Shown one piece after another: positions 33,452 to 39,756 of a stretch of 39,756 nt of DNA. A program made the position numbers and the translations under genes. Source of the stretch: JBOIBN01 sp050739575 (lineage in GTDB: Bacteria; Pseudomonadota; Gammaproteobacteria; JAKDMP01); assembly GCA_050739575.1 (NCBI GenBank), contig JBOIBN010000015.1:1-39756 (forward strand), written 5' to 3'. The notes under the pieces were generated by a model. The model worked only from the letters and a program-made list of their open reading frames with translations, made no database searches and was not told the DNA's origin. Position 1 is the stretch's first letter, and each line of letters opens with the position of its first letter.

Positions 33452-34326
33452 TTGGGTGCGCGACCGCCCCAGCCGAGTTTCTCGCGCAGGGTGGCGAAAT
33501 ACTCGTACCCTGGCGGATGCAGCAGCAGCAATTCATGCGCGGAGCGCGCGACGCGTACCTCGCCGCCGGCCGCGAGCGGTAAGGTGATCTGGCCGTCGAG
33601 CACGACTTCGGCCGTTTCCCCGCCGTCCAGCGCGGGACGGATGCGGATCGGCGCATCCGCCGGCACGACAACCGGACGCTCGCCGAGCCCGTGCGGGCAG
33701 ATCGGAACGATGGCGAAACTGGCGAGTTCCGGCGCGAGTATGGGTCCGCCCGCCGAAAGCGAATAGGCGGTGGAACCCGTGGGGCCGGTGACGATCAGTC
33801 CGTCGGCGCGGGTGCGGCTGAGATAGATATCGCCGACCCAGGCTTCGAGTTCGAGCAGCCGGCTGCCATCGCGCCGCTTGACGACCACGTCGTTCACGGC
33901 GTCACCGCTCTGGCCCGAATCCCCGCCCAGCTCCGCATGAAGCATGAGGCGTTTGTCCATGGTGTAGCGGCCTGCCAGTACCGCCCCGAGTTCCTCGGCA
34001 AGCGGAGCACCCGGGCGAACGTCTGCCAGGAAGCCGAGCCGGCCCAGATTGATTCCAATCAGCGGAATCGTCGCCCAGTCGAGCGCGCGGGCCGCGGCGA
34101 GCAAAGTACCGTCGCCGCCGACCACGATGACGAGTTCGGCCTGCGCCGCGATTTCCGGCGCCGTAAATGTTTCGACGCTTGGCGCAAGCGCGGCGGCATG
34201 CCGTTCCACCATTACCTCGCATCGGGCTTTGCCAAGCACGCGTAGCACCTCCGCGACCACGGCCGAGGTGGCCGGGTCGTCAACCTTCGCGAACAGTCCG
34301 ATGCGGCGGAAGGGGGGTGGCGTCAT
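33445..34326 (-). CDS. nadK: NAD kinase
   Basis: This 293-residue enzyme makes NADP+ from NAD+ and ATP. The diagnostic VVGGDGTLLAAAR motif is near residue 70, followed by NLGRLGFLADV, and the second conserved block GDIYLSRTRADGLIVTGPTGSTAYSLSAGGPI. I used ATG at 34326 (MTPPPFRRIGLF); a GTG nine bases upstream is also possible. It overlaps recN by seven bases and the two are probably co-transcribed. Confidence 0.96.
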   Translation of the reverse strand: MTPPPFRRIGLFAKVDDPATSAVVAEVLRVLGKARCEVMVERHAAALAPSVETFTAPEIAAQAELVIVVGGDGTLLAAARALDWATIPLIGINLGRLGFLADVRPGAPLAEELGAVLAGRYTMDKRLMLHAELGGDSGQSGDAVNDVVVKRRDGSRLLELEAWVGDIYLSRTRADGLIVTGPTGSTAYSLSAGGPILAPELASFAIVPICPHGLGERPVVVPADAPIRIRPALDGGETAEVVLDGQITLPLAAGGEVRVARSAHELLLLHPPGYEYFATLREKLGWGGRAPKC

Positions 34327-34367
34327 GACGTGCACAACGTATCACGCCGCGAGGTTGCGGGAAAGGC

Positions 34368-35075
34368 TTACGCGCCGCCGCGCCCTCGGCGGAACTGGCG
34401 GTCGCCGAAAAGATTTTCATGGCTTGCGCTATCGTCCTTGGCTGCGGCGCGTTCCCTGGCGAGCACTTCGAGCCCGCGCTTCACCGCCGGGCGCACCGCG
34501 ATCTTGTCGAACCAGCGCTGCACGTGCGGGTAATCTTCGGGATCGACGCCGTGGCTGGCGTGCGAACGCAACCAGGGGAAGATTGCGATGTCGGCGATGG
34601 TGTAGTCGGCACCGGCGACGTATTCGCTCTTCGCGAGTCGTTCGTCGAGTACGCCGTAGAGGCGATTGGCCTCCTGCGTGTAGCGTTCGATGCCGTAGCT
34701 CAGGCGTGTTTTCGCATAGCCGCGATAATGATGCGCCTGTCCGAGCATCGGGCCGATATGTCCCATCTGGAACATGAGCCACTGGAGCGTGGCGTAATGT
34801 TCGCGGGGCCCGGTAGGGAAAAACCGGCCGGTCTTATCGGCAAGGTAAATGAGAATGGCGCCGGATTCCGCGAGCGCGAGTGGTTTTCCATCCGGGCCGT
34901 CATCGTCCACGATAGCGGGAATCTTGTTGTTCGGACTGATTTCGAGAAACTCCGGTGCAAATTGGTCGCCCGCGCCGATGTTGACGGGGTGCGCTTCATA
35001 CTCGAGCCCTATTTCTTCGAGCATGATATGCACCTTGTGGCCGTTCGGTGTGGTCCAGGAATAAACTTGAATCAT
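34368..35075 (-). CDS. glutathione transferase family protein (Ure2p/YfcG-like)
   Basis: This 235-residue protein has an N-terminal thioredoxin-fold GSH-binding domain (WTTPNGHKVHIMLEEIGLEYE, then NNKIPAIVD and ALAESGAILIYLA) and a C-terminal helical domain (ADYTIADIAIFPWLRSH). The TPNG-x-KV start and the ESGAI motif match the Ure2p/YfcG (nu-class) group, whose members act as disulfide-bond reductases using glutathione. A basic, Gly/Arg-rich tail (DRQFRRGRGGA) extends beyond the usual end. It is divergent from the pabBA-like gene with 62 bp between. Confidence 0.9.
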   Translation of the reverse strand: MIQVYSWTTPNGHKVHIMLEEIGLEYEAHPVNIGAGDQFAPEFLEISPNNKIPAIVDDDGPDGKPLALAESGAILIYLADKTGRFFPTGPREHYATLQWLMFQMGHIGPMLGQAHHYRGYAKTRLSYGIERYTQEANRLYGVLDERLAKSEYVAGADYTIADIAIFPWLRSHASHGVDPEDYPHVQRWFDKIAVRPAVKRGLEVLARERAAAKDDSASHENLFGDRQFRRGRGGA

Positions 35076-35137
35076 CGGTGTCTCCTCGTCGCGTGTACGG
35101 AAACCATGATAGCCAAACGACGCTTAGGGAAGAATCA

Positions 35138-37279
35138 ATGACGGCAACGCAGTGCGCCCACAAAGGTTTGCGGAGCAGGGCGGACAACCCGTTGCGCGAT
35201 TTGCGCTGCCGAGGACTGTGCAGCGTGGCGCTTGCGAGCGTGCCGGAACCGTCACGCGCGCTTGCGGCACTCCTGCCGGAAGGCGCGGCACTCCTCGAAT
35301 CGCGCACGACGCATCCCTGTGCACGCTATTCCTTCGTCGCCTTTTCGCCGCTGGCGGAATTGCGGCTGCAGCCTGAAGGCTTATTGCTGAGCGGGCCGGA
35401 GCGCGAAACGGAAACGCTCGCCGGGCCGCCGCTCGTGCAGCTCTTCGCGTGGCTCGAAGCCGTGAGGGCGATGCCGGGCGCTCCCGACGTGCCCTTTGCG
35501 GGCGGCTGGGTGGGCTATTTCGCTCATGAACTGGGCTGCTTGATGCTGGACACGGCGCCCGCCGCGGATGCGCCGCCCGCACGCCCTTCGGGACCGCTGG
35601 CCGTGTTCCGTCTTTATCGCGACGCACTGGTGGTGGATCATCGCGCGGGCACGGCCACCTTGTACGCGAACGATTGGGGCGAAGGCGCGGACGCGCTCAT
35701 GGCGCGTCTTCATCGTGCGCGCGAACGACTTCAGGGCGATGCGCCGAAAACTGCAACGGCGCCGAGCGTCGTCGATGCATCGACGGCAACGCTGAATGCC
35801 GGGGAGTTCGCCGAGCGTCAGGCGGCGCTGCAAAGACTGATTCGCGCCGGCGATTGCTTTCAGGCCAACCTGACCGCGAGCTGGGCGTGGCCCTGGCGCG
35901 ATGGGCTGCCGTCGCAGGCTGAGTTGGTCGCACTTTATCGCCGTTATACGGAAGCGAATCCCGGCGCCTGGTGCGGTTTCTTTGCCAACGGGGAGACGAC
36001 GATCCTTTCCGGCAGTCCCGAGTTGCTGGTGGACTGGCGCGGGGATTACATCCGCATGCGTCCCATCGCCGGTACGCGTCCGCGTGGTGAAGATGCCGCA
36101 AGCGATGCAGCACTGGCCGCGGAGTTGTGCAGCGATCCCAAGGAGCGGGCGGAGCACTCGATGCTTGTGGATCTCGTGCGCAACGATCTCGCGCACGTCA
36201 GCCGCGCGGGCACGGTCCGCGTCGAAAACTTTGCCGGCGTGGAGCGTTACCGCCACGTCATGCATCTGGTGAGCGAAGTAAGCGGCGAAGCGCGCATGGG
36301 GCTCGATCTGGAATCCTTGCTGCGTGCCGTGTTTCCGGGCGGCACCGTGACCGGTGCGCCGAAGCGCCGTGCGCTTGCACGCATCGGCGAATTCGAACGC
36401 GGACCCCGCGGCGCTTACACGGGTGCGCTGGGCTATGTCGCCCTCGGCGGGGCGAGCCAATGGAATCTCATGATCCGCACACTGACCGCAACGCCTACGC
36501 ATCTGGTGGCGCACGCGGGTTGCGGCATCGTCGAGGGCAGTGTGAGCGAACTCGAAGCAAAGGAACTAGCCGCCAAGGCTCGAGCACAGGCGGAAGCGGC
36601 GTTCGGACGCAGCACGCCGGCCGAGTTGGCGATGCGCTGTGGCGAAGTCGAATCCGGTCGGAGCTGGGAACCCGGAAGGGCGGAAGCGGTGATGCAGTCC
36701 GCGCGCGTTCTCATCGTGGATTTCGAGGATTCCTTCGTGCATAACCTCGCCGACTACTGCCGGCGGCTGGGTGCGGCGGCGGAAGTGGTGAGTGCGCATG
36801 CGCCGCCCGAGCCGGCATGGAAGAATGAGATTACGCATTTGATTCTTTCGCCGGGTCCCGGCCGACCCGCCGATTTTCCTGCGTGGCCGCGTCACCTTGC
36901 ATTGGCTGAGGCGCGCCGCATTCCCGTACTGGGCGTGTGCCTCGGCCATCAGGCGCTCGGTGAGGCGACAGGCGCGAAGCTCGTGTGCCACCACGAAACG
37001 GTGCACGGACGCGGCAGCCGCCTACTGCGTTTGCCGGCCGCGAAGTCGGATCCGATATTCGCCGCCTGGGACGGCGAAACGGCGGGCCGTTATCACAGCC
37101 TGATCCTGATCGAGCCCTCGCCCGATATGGAGCCGCTTGCCACTTTGCAAGACGGTACGCTGATGGCCGTGCGCTATCGCAACAAGCCGCACTGGGGCGT
37201 GCAATTCCATCCCGAATCCCTGTTGACCGATCGCGGTCTCGATCTGATCGCGGCCTTTCTCGCGTATCGAAAACCGTGA
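35138..37279 (+). CDS. fused aminodeoxychorismate synthase (component I-glutamine amidotransferase; PabB-PabA order)
   Basis: This 713-residue fusion has a chorismate-using synthase domain (to about 515) and a class I glutamine amidotransferase (from about 524). The synthase shows PIAGTRPRG, DLVRNDLAHVSRAG and FPGGTVTGAPKRRAL. The amidotransferase has VDFEDSFVHNLADY, LSPGPGRP, the nucleophile Cys601 in GVCLGHQ, and the His/Glu pair in QFHPES. ATG at 35138 follows AGGGA by seven bases. The stop overlaps the start of a PabC-like lyase gene, which favours p-aminobenzoate (folate) synthesis. Two points argue caution: the order (synthase first) is that of TrpE-TrpG fusions, and Ala311 sits where E. 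coli PabB has its catalytic Lys (PIKGT). An anthranilate synthase is therefore a real alternative. Confidence 0.82.
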   Translation: MTATQCAHKGLRSRADNPLRDLRCRGLCSVALASVPEPSRALAALLPEGAALLESRTTHPCARYSFVAFSPLAELRLQPEGLLLSGPERETETLAGPPLVQLFAWLEAVRAMPGAPDVPFAGGWVGYFAHELGCLMLDTAPAADAPPARPSGPLAVFRLYRDALVVDHRAGTATLYANDWGEGADALMARLHRARERLQGDAPKTATAPSVVDASTATLNAGEFAERQAALQRLIRAGDCFQANLTASWAWPWRDGLPSQAELVALYRRYTEANPGAWCGFFANGETTILSGSPELLVDWRGDYIRMRPIAGTRPRGEDAASDAALAAELCSDPKERAEHSMLVDLVRNDLAHVSRAGTVRVENFAGVERYRHVMHLVSEVSGEARMGLDLESLLRAVFPGGTVTGAPKRRALARIGEFERGPRGAYTGALGYVALGGASQWNLMIRTLTATPTHLVAHAGCGIVEGSVSELEAKELAAKARAQAEAAFGRSTPAELAMRCGEVESGRSWEPGRAEAVMQSARVLIVDFEDSFVHNLADYCRRLGAAAEVVSAHAPPEPAWKNEITHLILSPGPGRPADFPAWPRHLALAEARRIPVLGVCLGHQALGEATGAKLVCHHETVHGRGSRLLRLPAAKSDPIFAAWDGETAGRYHSLILIEPSPDMEPLATLQDGTLMAVRYRNKPHWGVQFHPESLLTDRGLDLIAAFLAYRKP

Positions 37280-38124
37280 CGCCGTTGGCGTGGATCGAAG
37301 GACGTGTGCTGCCGCTTGCGGAAGCGCGGATTGCGCTCGAAGATCCGGGTTTTCTCGTCGGCGACGGCGTGTTCGAGACTTTGCGCGCTCGCCACGGAAA
37401 ATTGTTTCATTGGGATTTGCACGCCGAACGATTGTCCGCCGGGCTGACCGCCGTCGGAATCGGTAATGAAGCGTTCGCGGTGGCGCAGTGCGCCGCACAC
37501 GAAGTCGCCGAACGTGCGCAAGCCGGATACGCCGACGATCTTTACGTACGCGTGCAGGTGTCGCGCACCGCGACAGGCGAGGGTGTGGTGACGGCGCTTG
37601 CGCGTCTGCTGCCGCAATATCCCGAGCGCTTGTATCGCGAAGGCGCACGGCTTGGCATCGCCGTCTGGCGCAGGGATTCGGCCGATCCGCTCGCCGGCAT
37701 CAAGTCTTTGAGCTATCTCCCGCAAGTGTGGGCGCGGCGCGCGGCGCAGACCGCAGGTTGGGACGATGCGCTGATCCTGAATCTCGCCGGACGCGTCTGC
37801 GAAGCGGCGCACGGCAACGTCGTCGCGCGGCGTGGCCGCGATCTTTACGCGCCCGGATCGGAAGAAGGCGCGCTCGACGGCGTAACGCGGCGCGTGCTGC
37901 TCGCGCACCTGGCCGACGAGGGTTATGCGCTGAAAAAAAAGCTCAGTCGAAACGAGCTGGAAGGTGCCGACGAAGTCGTGCTTACCAGTACGCTGGCCGG
38001 GGTGATTCCGGTCGCGGAAATCGAGGGCGTGAACAGGCTCTACGCAGGCGCGGCCGGCGAATTGGCGTCGCGATTGGCGAAAGCCTACGAATCGTTGCTG
38101 GATTCGGAGACCCGAGCCGCATAA
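37276..38124 (+). CDS. pabC: aminodeoxychorismate lyase-like class IV aminotransferase
   Basis: This 282-residue PLP enzyme is of fold type IV. It has EDPGFLVGDGVFETLRARHGKLFHWDLHAERL at the N-terminal side (split here as the D-x-G-F-x-x-GDGVFET pattern), the PLP lysine in GIKSLSYLPQVWA, and ALILNLAGRVCEAAHGN for the phosphate-binding region. PabC cleaves aminodeoxychorismate to p-aminobenzoate and pyruvate. The family also contains branched-chain and D-amino-acid aminotransferases, so the assignment rests largely on coupling: GTG at 37276 overlaps the stop of the fused synthase gene. The last 40 bases overlap the convergent ygfZ gene. Confidence 0.85.
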   Translation: MTPLAWIEGRVLPLAEARIALEDPGFLVGDGVFETLRARHGKLFHWDLHAERLSAGLTAVGIGNEAFAVAQCAAHEVAERAQAGYADDLYVRVQVSRTATGEGVVTALARLLPQYPERLYREGARLGIAVWRRDSADPLAGIKSLSYLPQVWARRAAQTAGWDDALILNLAGRVCEAAHGNVVARRGRDLYAPGSEEGALDGVTRRVLLAHLADEGYALKKKLSRNELEGADEVVLTSTLAGVIPVAEIEGVNRLYAGAAGELASRLAKAYESLLDSETRAA

Positions 38125-39005
38125 GTGTGAGGCGAAAGCTCGGGCGGCAGCGGCGAAGGCGCGACCGCCTGCACCAGCGCGCCGCCTTCGGGAATCGCGG
38201 CGCTGTCGAGCACTTCGAGCCGTGAACCTTCCAATTCAATTGTCGAACCCGCTTCGGGATTCGCGTCCAAGCGAAACAGTGCGCGCGCGCGCTTGACGCG
38301 TCCGAGATACTGAGCGCGCGCGATCACTTCCTGACCCGGATAACAACCCTTGCGGAAACTCACGGTGCCGAGTTCCACCAGTCCGAGCATCTGCGGGAGA
38401 AAGCGTCCACGTGTTTCCGTGCGGATTTCGGGCTCGCCGGCGAGCAGGCGCGCGCGCCGCCACGCCGAAGCATCGCTGGAAGAAACATGAGATGCAAGCG
38501 TGTGCGCGACATCGGCAAGCGCCGTTTCCTCACCGATCGCCAGCCAACGATTACCTGCGAGCCGAACGACGACGAGCGATCCCGCGTGAACAAATTCATC
38601 CTGCTTCGGCGCAGGAAGTCCCACGGCCGCAAGCGCGGCGGCGGCTTCCGATCCGGCTACGCCGAGCAGATGCCTTTCAGACGCCGGAGCAATACGCACC
38701 TGCGAACGGAACACGAAACGCGCGAGATAACTGCACAGCCATTCGGCTTCGCCTGCGGGAACCGAAAGATGCCAGGCATCGTCCTCGCACCAGGCATGAA
38801 AGATCGAAAGCACGCGGCCCTTGGGATCGGCGAGCGCGGCAATCTGCACCGTGGCGTCGGCTTGCTCGTCGAACATGGCGGTACATTGCGCGTTGAGAAA
38901 GTCAGCCGCATCCTGGCCTTCGACACGCAACATCCCAAGGCCATGTTGGCTGACAACTATCGCGCCTCCGCCGAGTGGGGCTTTTTCGCAGTTTGTGTTA
39001 GTCAT
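38085..39005 (-). CDS. ygfZ: folate-binding protein YgfZ (iron-sulfur cluster maintenance)
   Basis: This 306-residue protein is related to the GcvT aminomethyltransferase and has the family signature KGCYPGQEVIARAQYLGRVKR, with the conserved Cys. YgfZ uses tetrahydrofolate to help assemble or repair certain Fe-S enzymes such as MiaB. N-terminal HGLGMLRVEGQDAADFLNAQ matches the fold. The start is ATG at 39005. It is convergent with pabC and overlaps it by 40 bp, a placement beside folate genes that may be chance. Confidence 0.93.
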   Translation of the reverse strand: MTNTNCEKAPLGGGAIVVSQHGLGMLRVEGQDAADFLNAQCTAMFDEQADATVQIAALADPKGRVLSIFHAWCEDDAWHLSVPAGEAEWLCSYLARFVFRSQVRIAPASERHLLGVAGSEAAAALAAVGLPAPKQDEFVHAGSLVVVRLAGNRWLAIGEETALADVAHTLASHVSSSDASAWRRARLLAGEPEIRTETRGRFLPQMLGLVELGTVSFRKGCYPGQEVIARAQYLGRVKRARALFRLDANPEAGSTIELEGSRLEVLDSAAIPEGGALVQAVAPSPLPPELSPHTYAARVSESSNDS

Positions 39006-39461
39006 ATTTTGTATTCTGCAATCAAAGGAACTTCTGATTTATTCAGACGTTCCGTGCGACAAGTTCGGACATATGCTGGATTTGCCTCCTCTGAGCAATT
39101 CACGGACGAATTGATCCGAGTTTCCCAAAATTCCAGCCAGCTTGTCGCATGATAACGAATATCGAGCGTTTGACGGGTCATCGTCGGTGATCTCGCCGCG
39201 AAATGTTGGTTGACTGCCGGGGATTTCGAGGCGGCTAGGCGCCCTGAGACAGTTGGTTACGATGGGATAACCTCGGTTTGCCCCGATTGGGTTGGCGATG
39301 CGTCATCGGCCGAGGCGCTATTTTATTTTTGCGCACTTCTGTCGCAGGGAAGACCGCTAAATACAGGGGTCTTGAAGACTTCCGTACCGTCTGGGCTATA
39401 CTATTCAGGCAGAAAAATGACTTCTGCGCATTGCGACGATCAAACTACAGGAGGATTAAAA
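39006..39461. other. 456-bp gene-free region between ygfZ and the DUF883 gene
   Basis: No convincing gene was found. The first part (39006-39060) is AT-rich and probably carries the ygfZ promoter on the minus strand. The last 90 bases carry a promoter-like sequence for the DUF883 gene, listed separately. The middle contains only short open frames without recognisable features. Confidence 0.55.
39372..39402 (+). promoter_or_regulatory. probable promoter of the DUF883 gene, sigma-S-like -10
   Basis: TTGAAG (39372-39377) and TATACT (39397-39402) are separated by 19 bp. The -10 is preceded by C, giving CTATACT, which resembles the stationary-phase sigma-S -10 (CTATACT). It lies 59 bp before the ATG. 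E. coli relatives ElaB and YqjD are stationary-phase proteins, consistent with such control. Confidence 0.45.
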
Positions 39462-39725
39462 ATGGCTACGACCCCTGAACAGGACATCCAAACCCTGAAG
39501 ACGGATTTCAGAGATGTGCGCAAGGATATCGGCGAGCTGTCGAGCGCCATCAAGAATCTTGCGATAAACGAATCCAGACTCGGCTACGAGAAGCTGAAAG
39601 AGACCACCGGTAAAACGATCAAGCAAGTGGAGCACGAGATCGAGGAGCGCCCCTTTGTAAGCGTAGGCGTCGCCATGGGCGTGGGCTTTATCATCGGCGT
39701 GCTGCTGGATCGGCTCTCCCGATAG
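39462..39725 (+). CDS. DUF883 family (ElaB/YqjD-like) membrane-anchored protein
   Basis: This 87-residue protein has a charged, helical N-terminal part (about 1-60, rich in Lys, Glu, Asp, with a likely coiled coil) and a single C-terminal membrane helix (FVSVGVAMGVGFIIGVLLDRL) preceded by EIEERPF. That plan is typical of ElaB/YqjD, which in E. coli anchor ribosomes to the inner membrane in stationary phase. An excellent ribosome site, AGGAGG at 39449-39454, lies seven bases before ATG 39462, so the longer upstream frame is discarded. Confidence 0.88.
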   Translation: MATTPEQDIQTLKTDFRDVRKDIGELSSAIKNLAINESRLGYEKLKETTGKTIKQVEHEIEERPFVSVGVAMGVGFIIGVLLDRLSR

Positions 39726-39756
39726 TATCCGGACGTAGATCGCCCCAAGCATGAAG

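Noticed and set aside
32516..33766. 416-residue plus-strand frame opposite recN and nadK
   Set aside because: It spans two certain genes on the other strand, and its composition is that of a shadow frame.
35381..36514. 377-residue minus-strand frame opposite the fused synthase gene
   Set aside because: Antisense to a clear chorismate-using enzyme, with no domain of its own.

Overview
The window is GC-rich, gene-dense chromosomal DNA from a gammaproteobacterium. The main evidence is the classic block smpB / ratA-rnfH / bamE / fur / recN-nadK (about 29.5-34.3 kb), plus the DUF2066 protein / CDP-alcohol phosphatidyltransferase / Hda trio at the left end and lemA next to an M48 protease. No tRNA, rRNA, CRISPR array, prophage or insertion sequence was recognised. 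The gene set gives no species-level identification. Many genes start with GTG or TTG at a stop codon that they overlap.

Layout. 0-2 kb: end of a DUF2066 protein, a phospholipid synthase and Hda, coupled head to tail. 2-6 kb (minus strand): a dienelactone hydrolase-like enzyme and a 1011-residue exported protein with eleven Asp-box (BNR) repeats. 6-10.3 kb: a small lipoprotein, an isolated urocanate hydratase, and a zinc-finger protein / LemA / HtpX-type protease cluster whose protease carries an extra zinc ribbon. 10.5-12 kb: a POT-family peptide transporter. 12-15.3 kb: a decayed locus with an FAD monooxygenase cut by one in-frame TGA and, convergent to it, a GNAT-nitrilase fusion gene with two nonsense codons and two apparent frameshifts. 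15.5-19.75 kb: a phosphate-starvation island with phoB, a short phoR without a PAS domain, a porin, and a lone pstS. Arrays of 11-bp-spaced Pho-box heptamers precede phoB, the porin and pstS.

19.9-23.5 kb: 3-methyladenine glycosylase, a SAM methyltransferase, a YhiM/DUF2776 membrane protein made of five visible repeats, and a sulfotransferase next to a perfect FNR/Anr-type palindrome. 23.8-27.9 kb: a complete homogentisate branch of tyrosine/phenylalanine breakdown (hppD, hmgA, fahA, maiA), which takes 4-hydroxyphenylpyruvate to fumarate and acetoacetate. 27.9-29.5 kb: a VOC-cupin-cupin fusion and a single-domain VOC protein on the opposite strand. 29.5-34.3 kb: the housekeeping block named above. 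34.4-39.7 kb: a Ure2p/YfcG-like glutathione transferase, a fused synthase-amidotransferase (PabB-PabA order) coupled to a PabC-like lyase, the YgfZ folate-binding protein, and a DUF883 (ElaB/YqjD) membrane protein.

The least expected items are the PAS-less PhoR with its Pho-box arrays and orphan pstS, the two neighbouring broken genes, the VOC-bicupin fusion beside tyrosine catabolism, the HtpX-zinc ribbon fusion, the five-fold repeat in the YhiM-like protein, and a 65-bp AT-rich patch inside maiA. I did not find a convincing wholly new multi-gene defence or mobile system.
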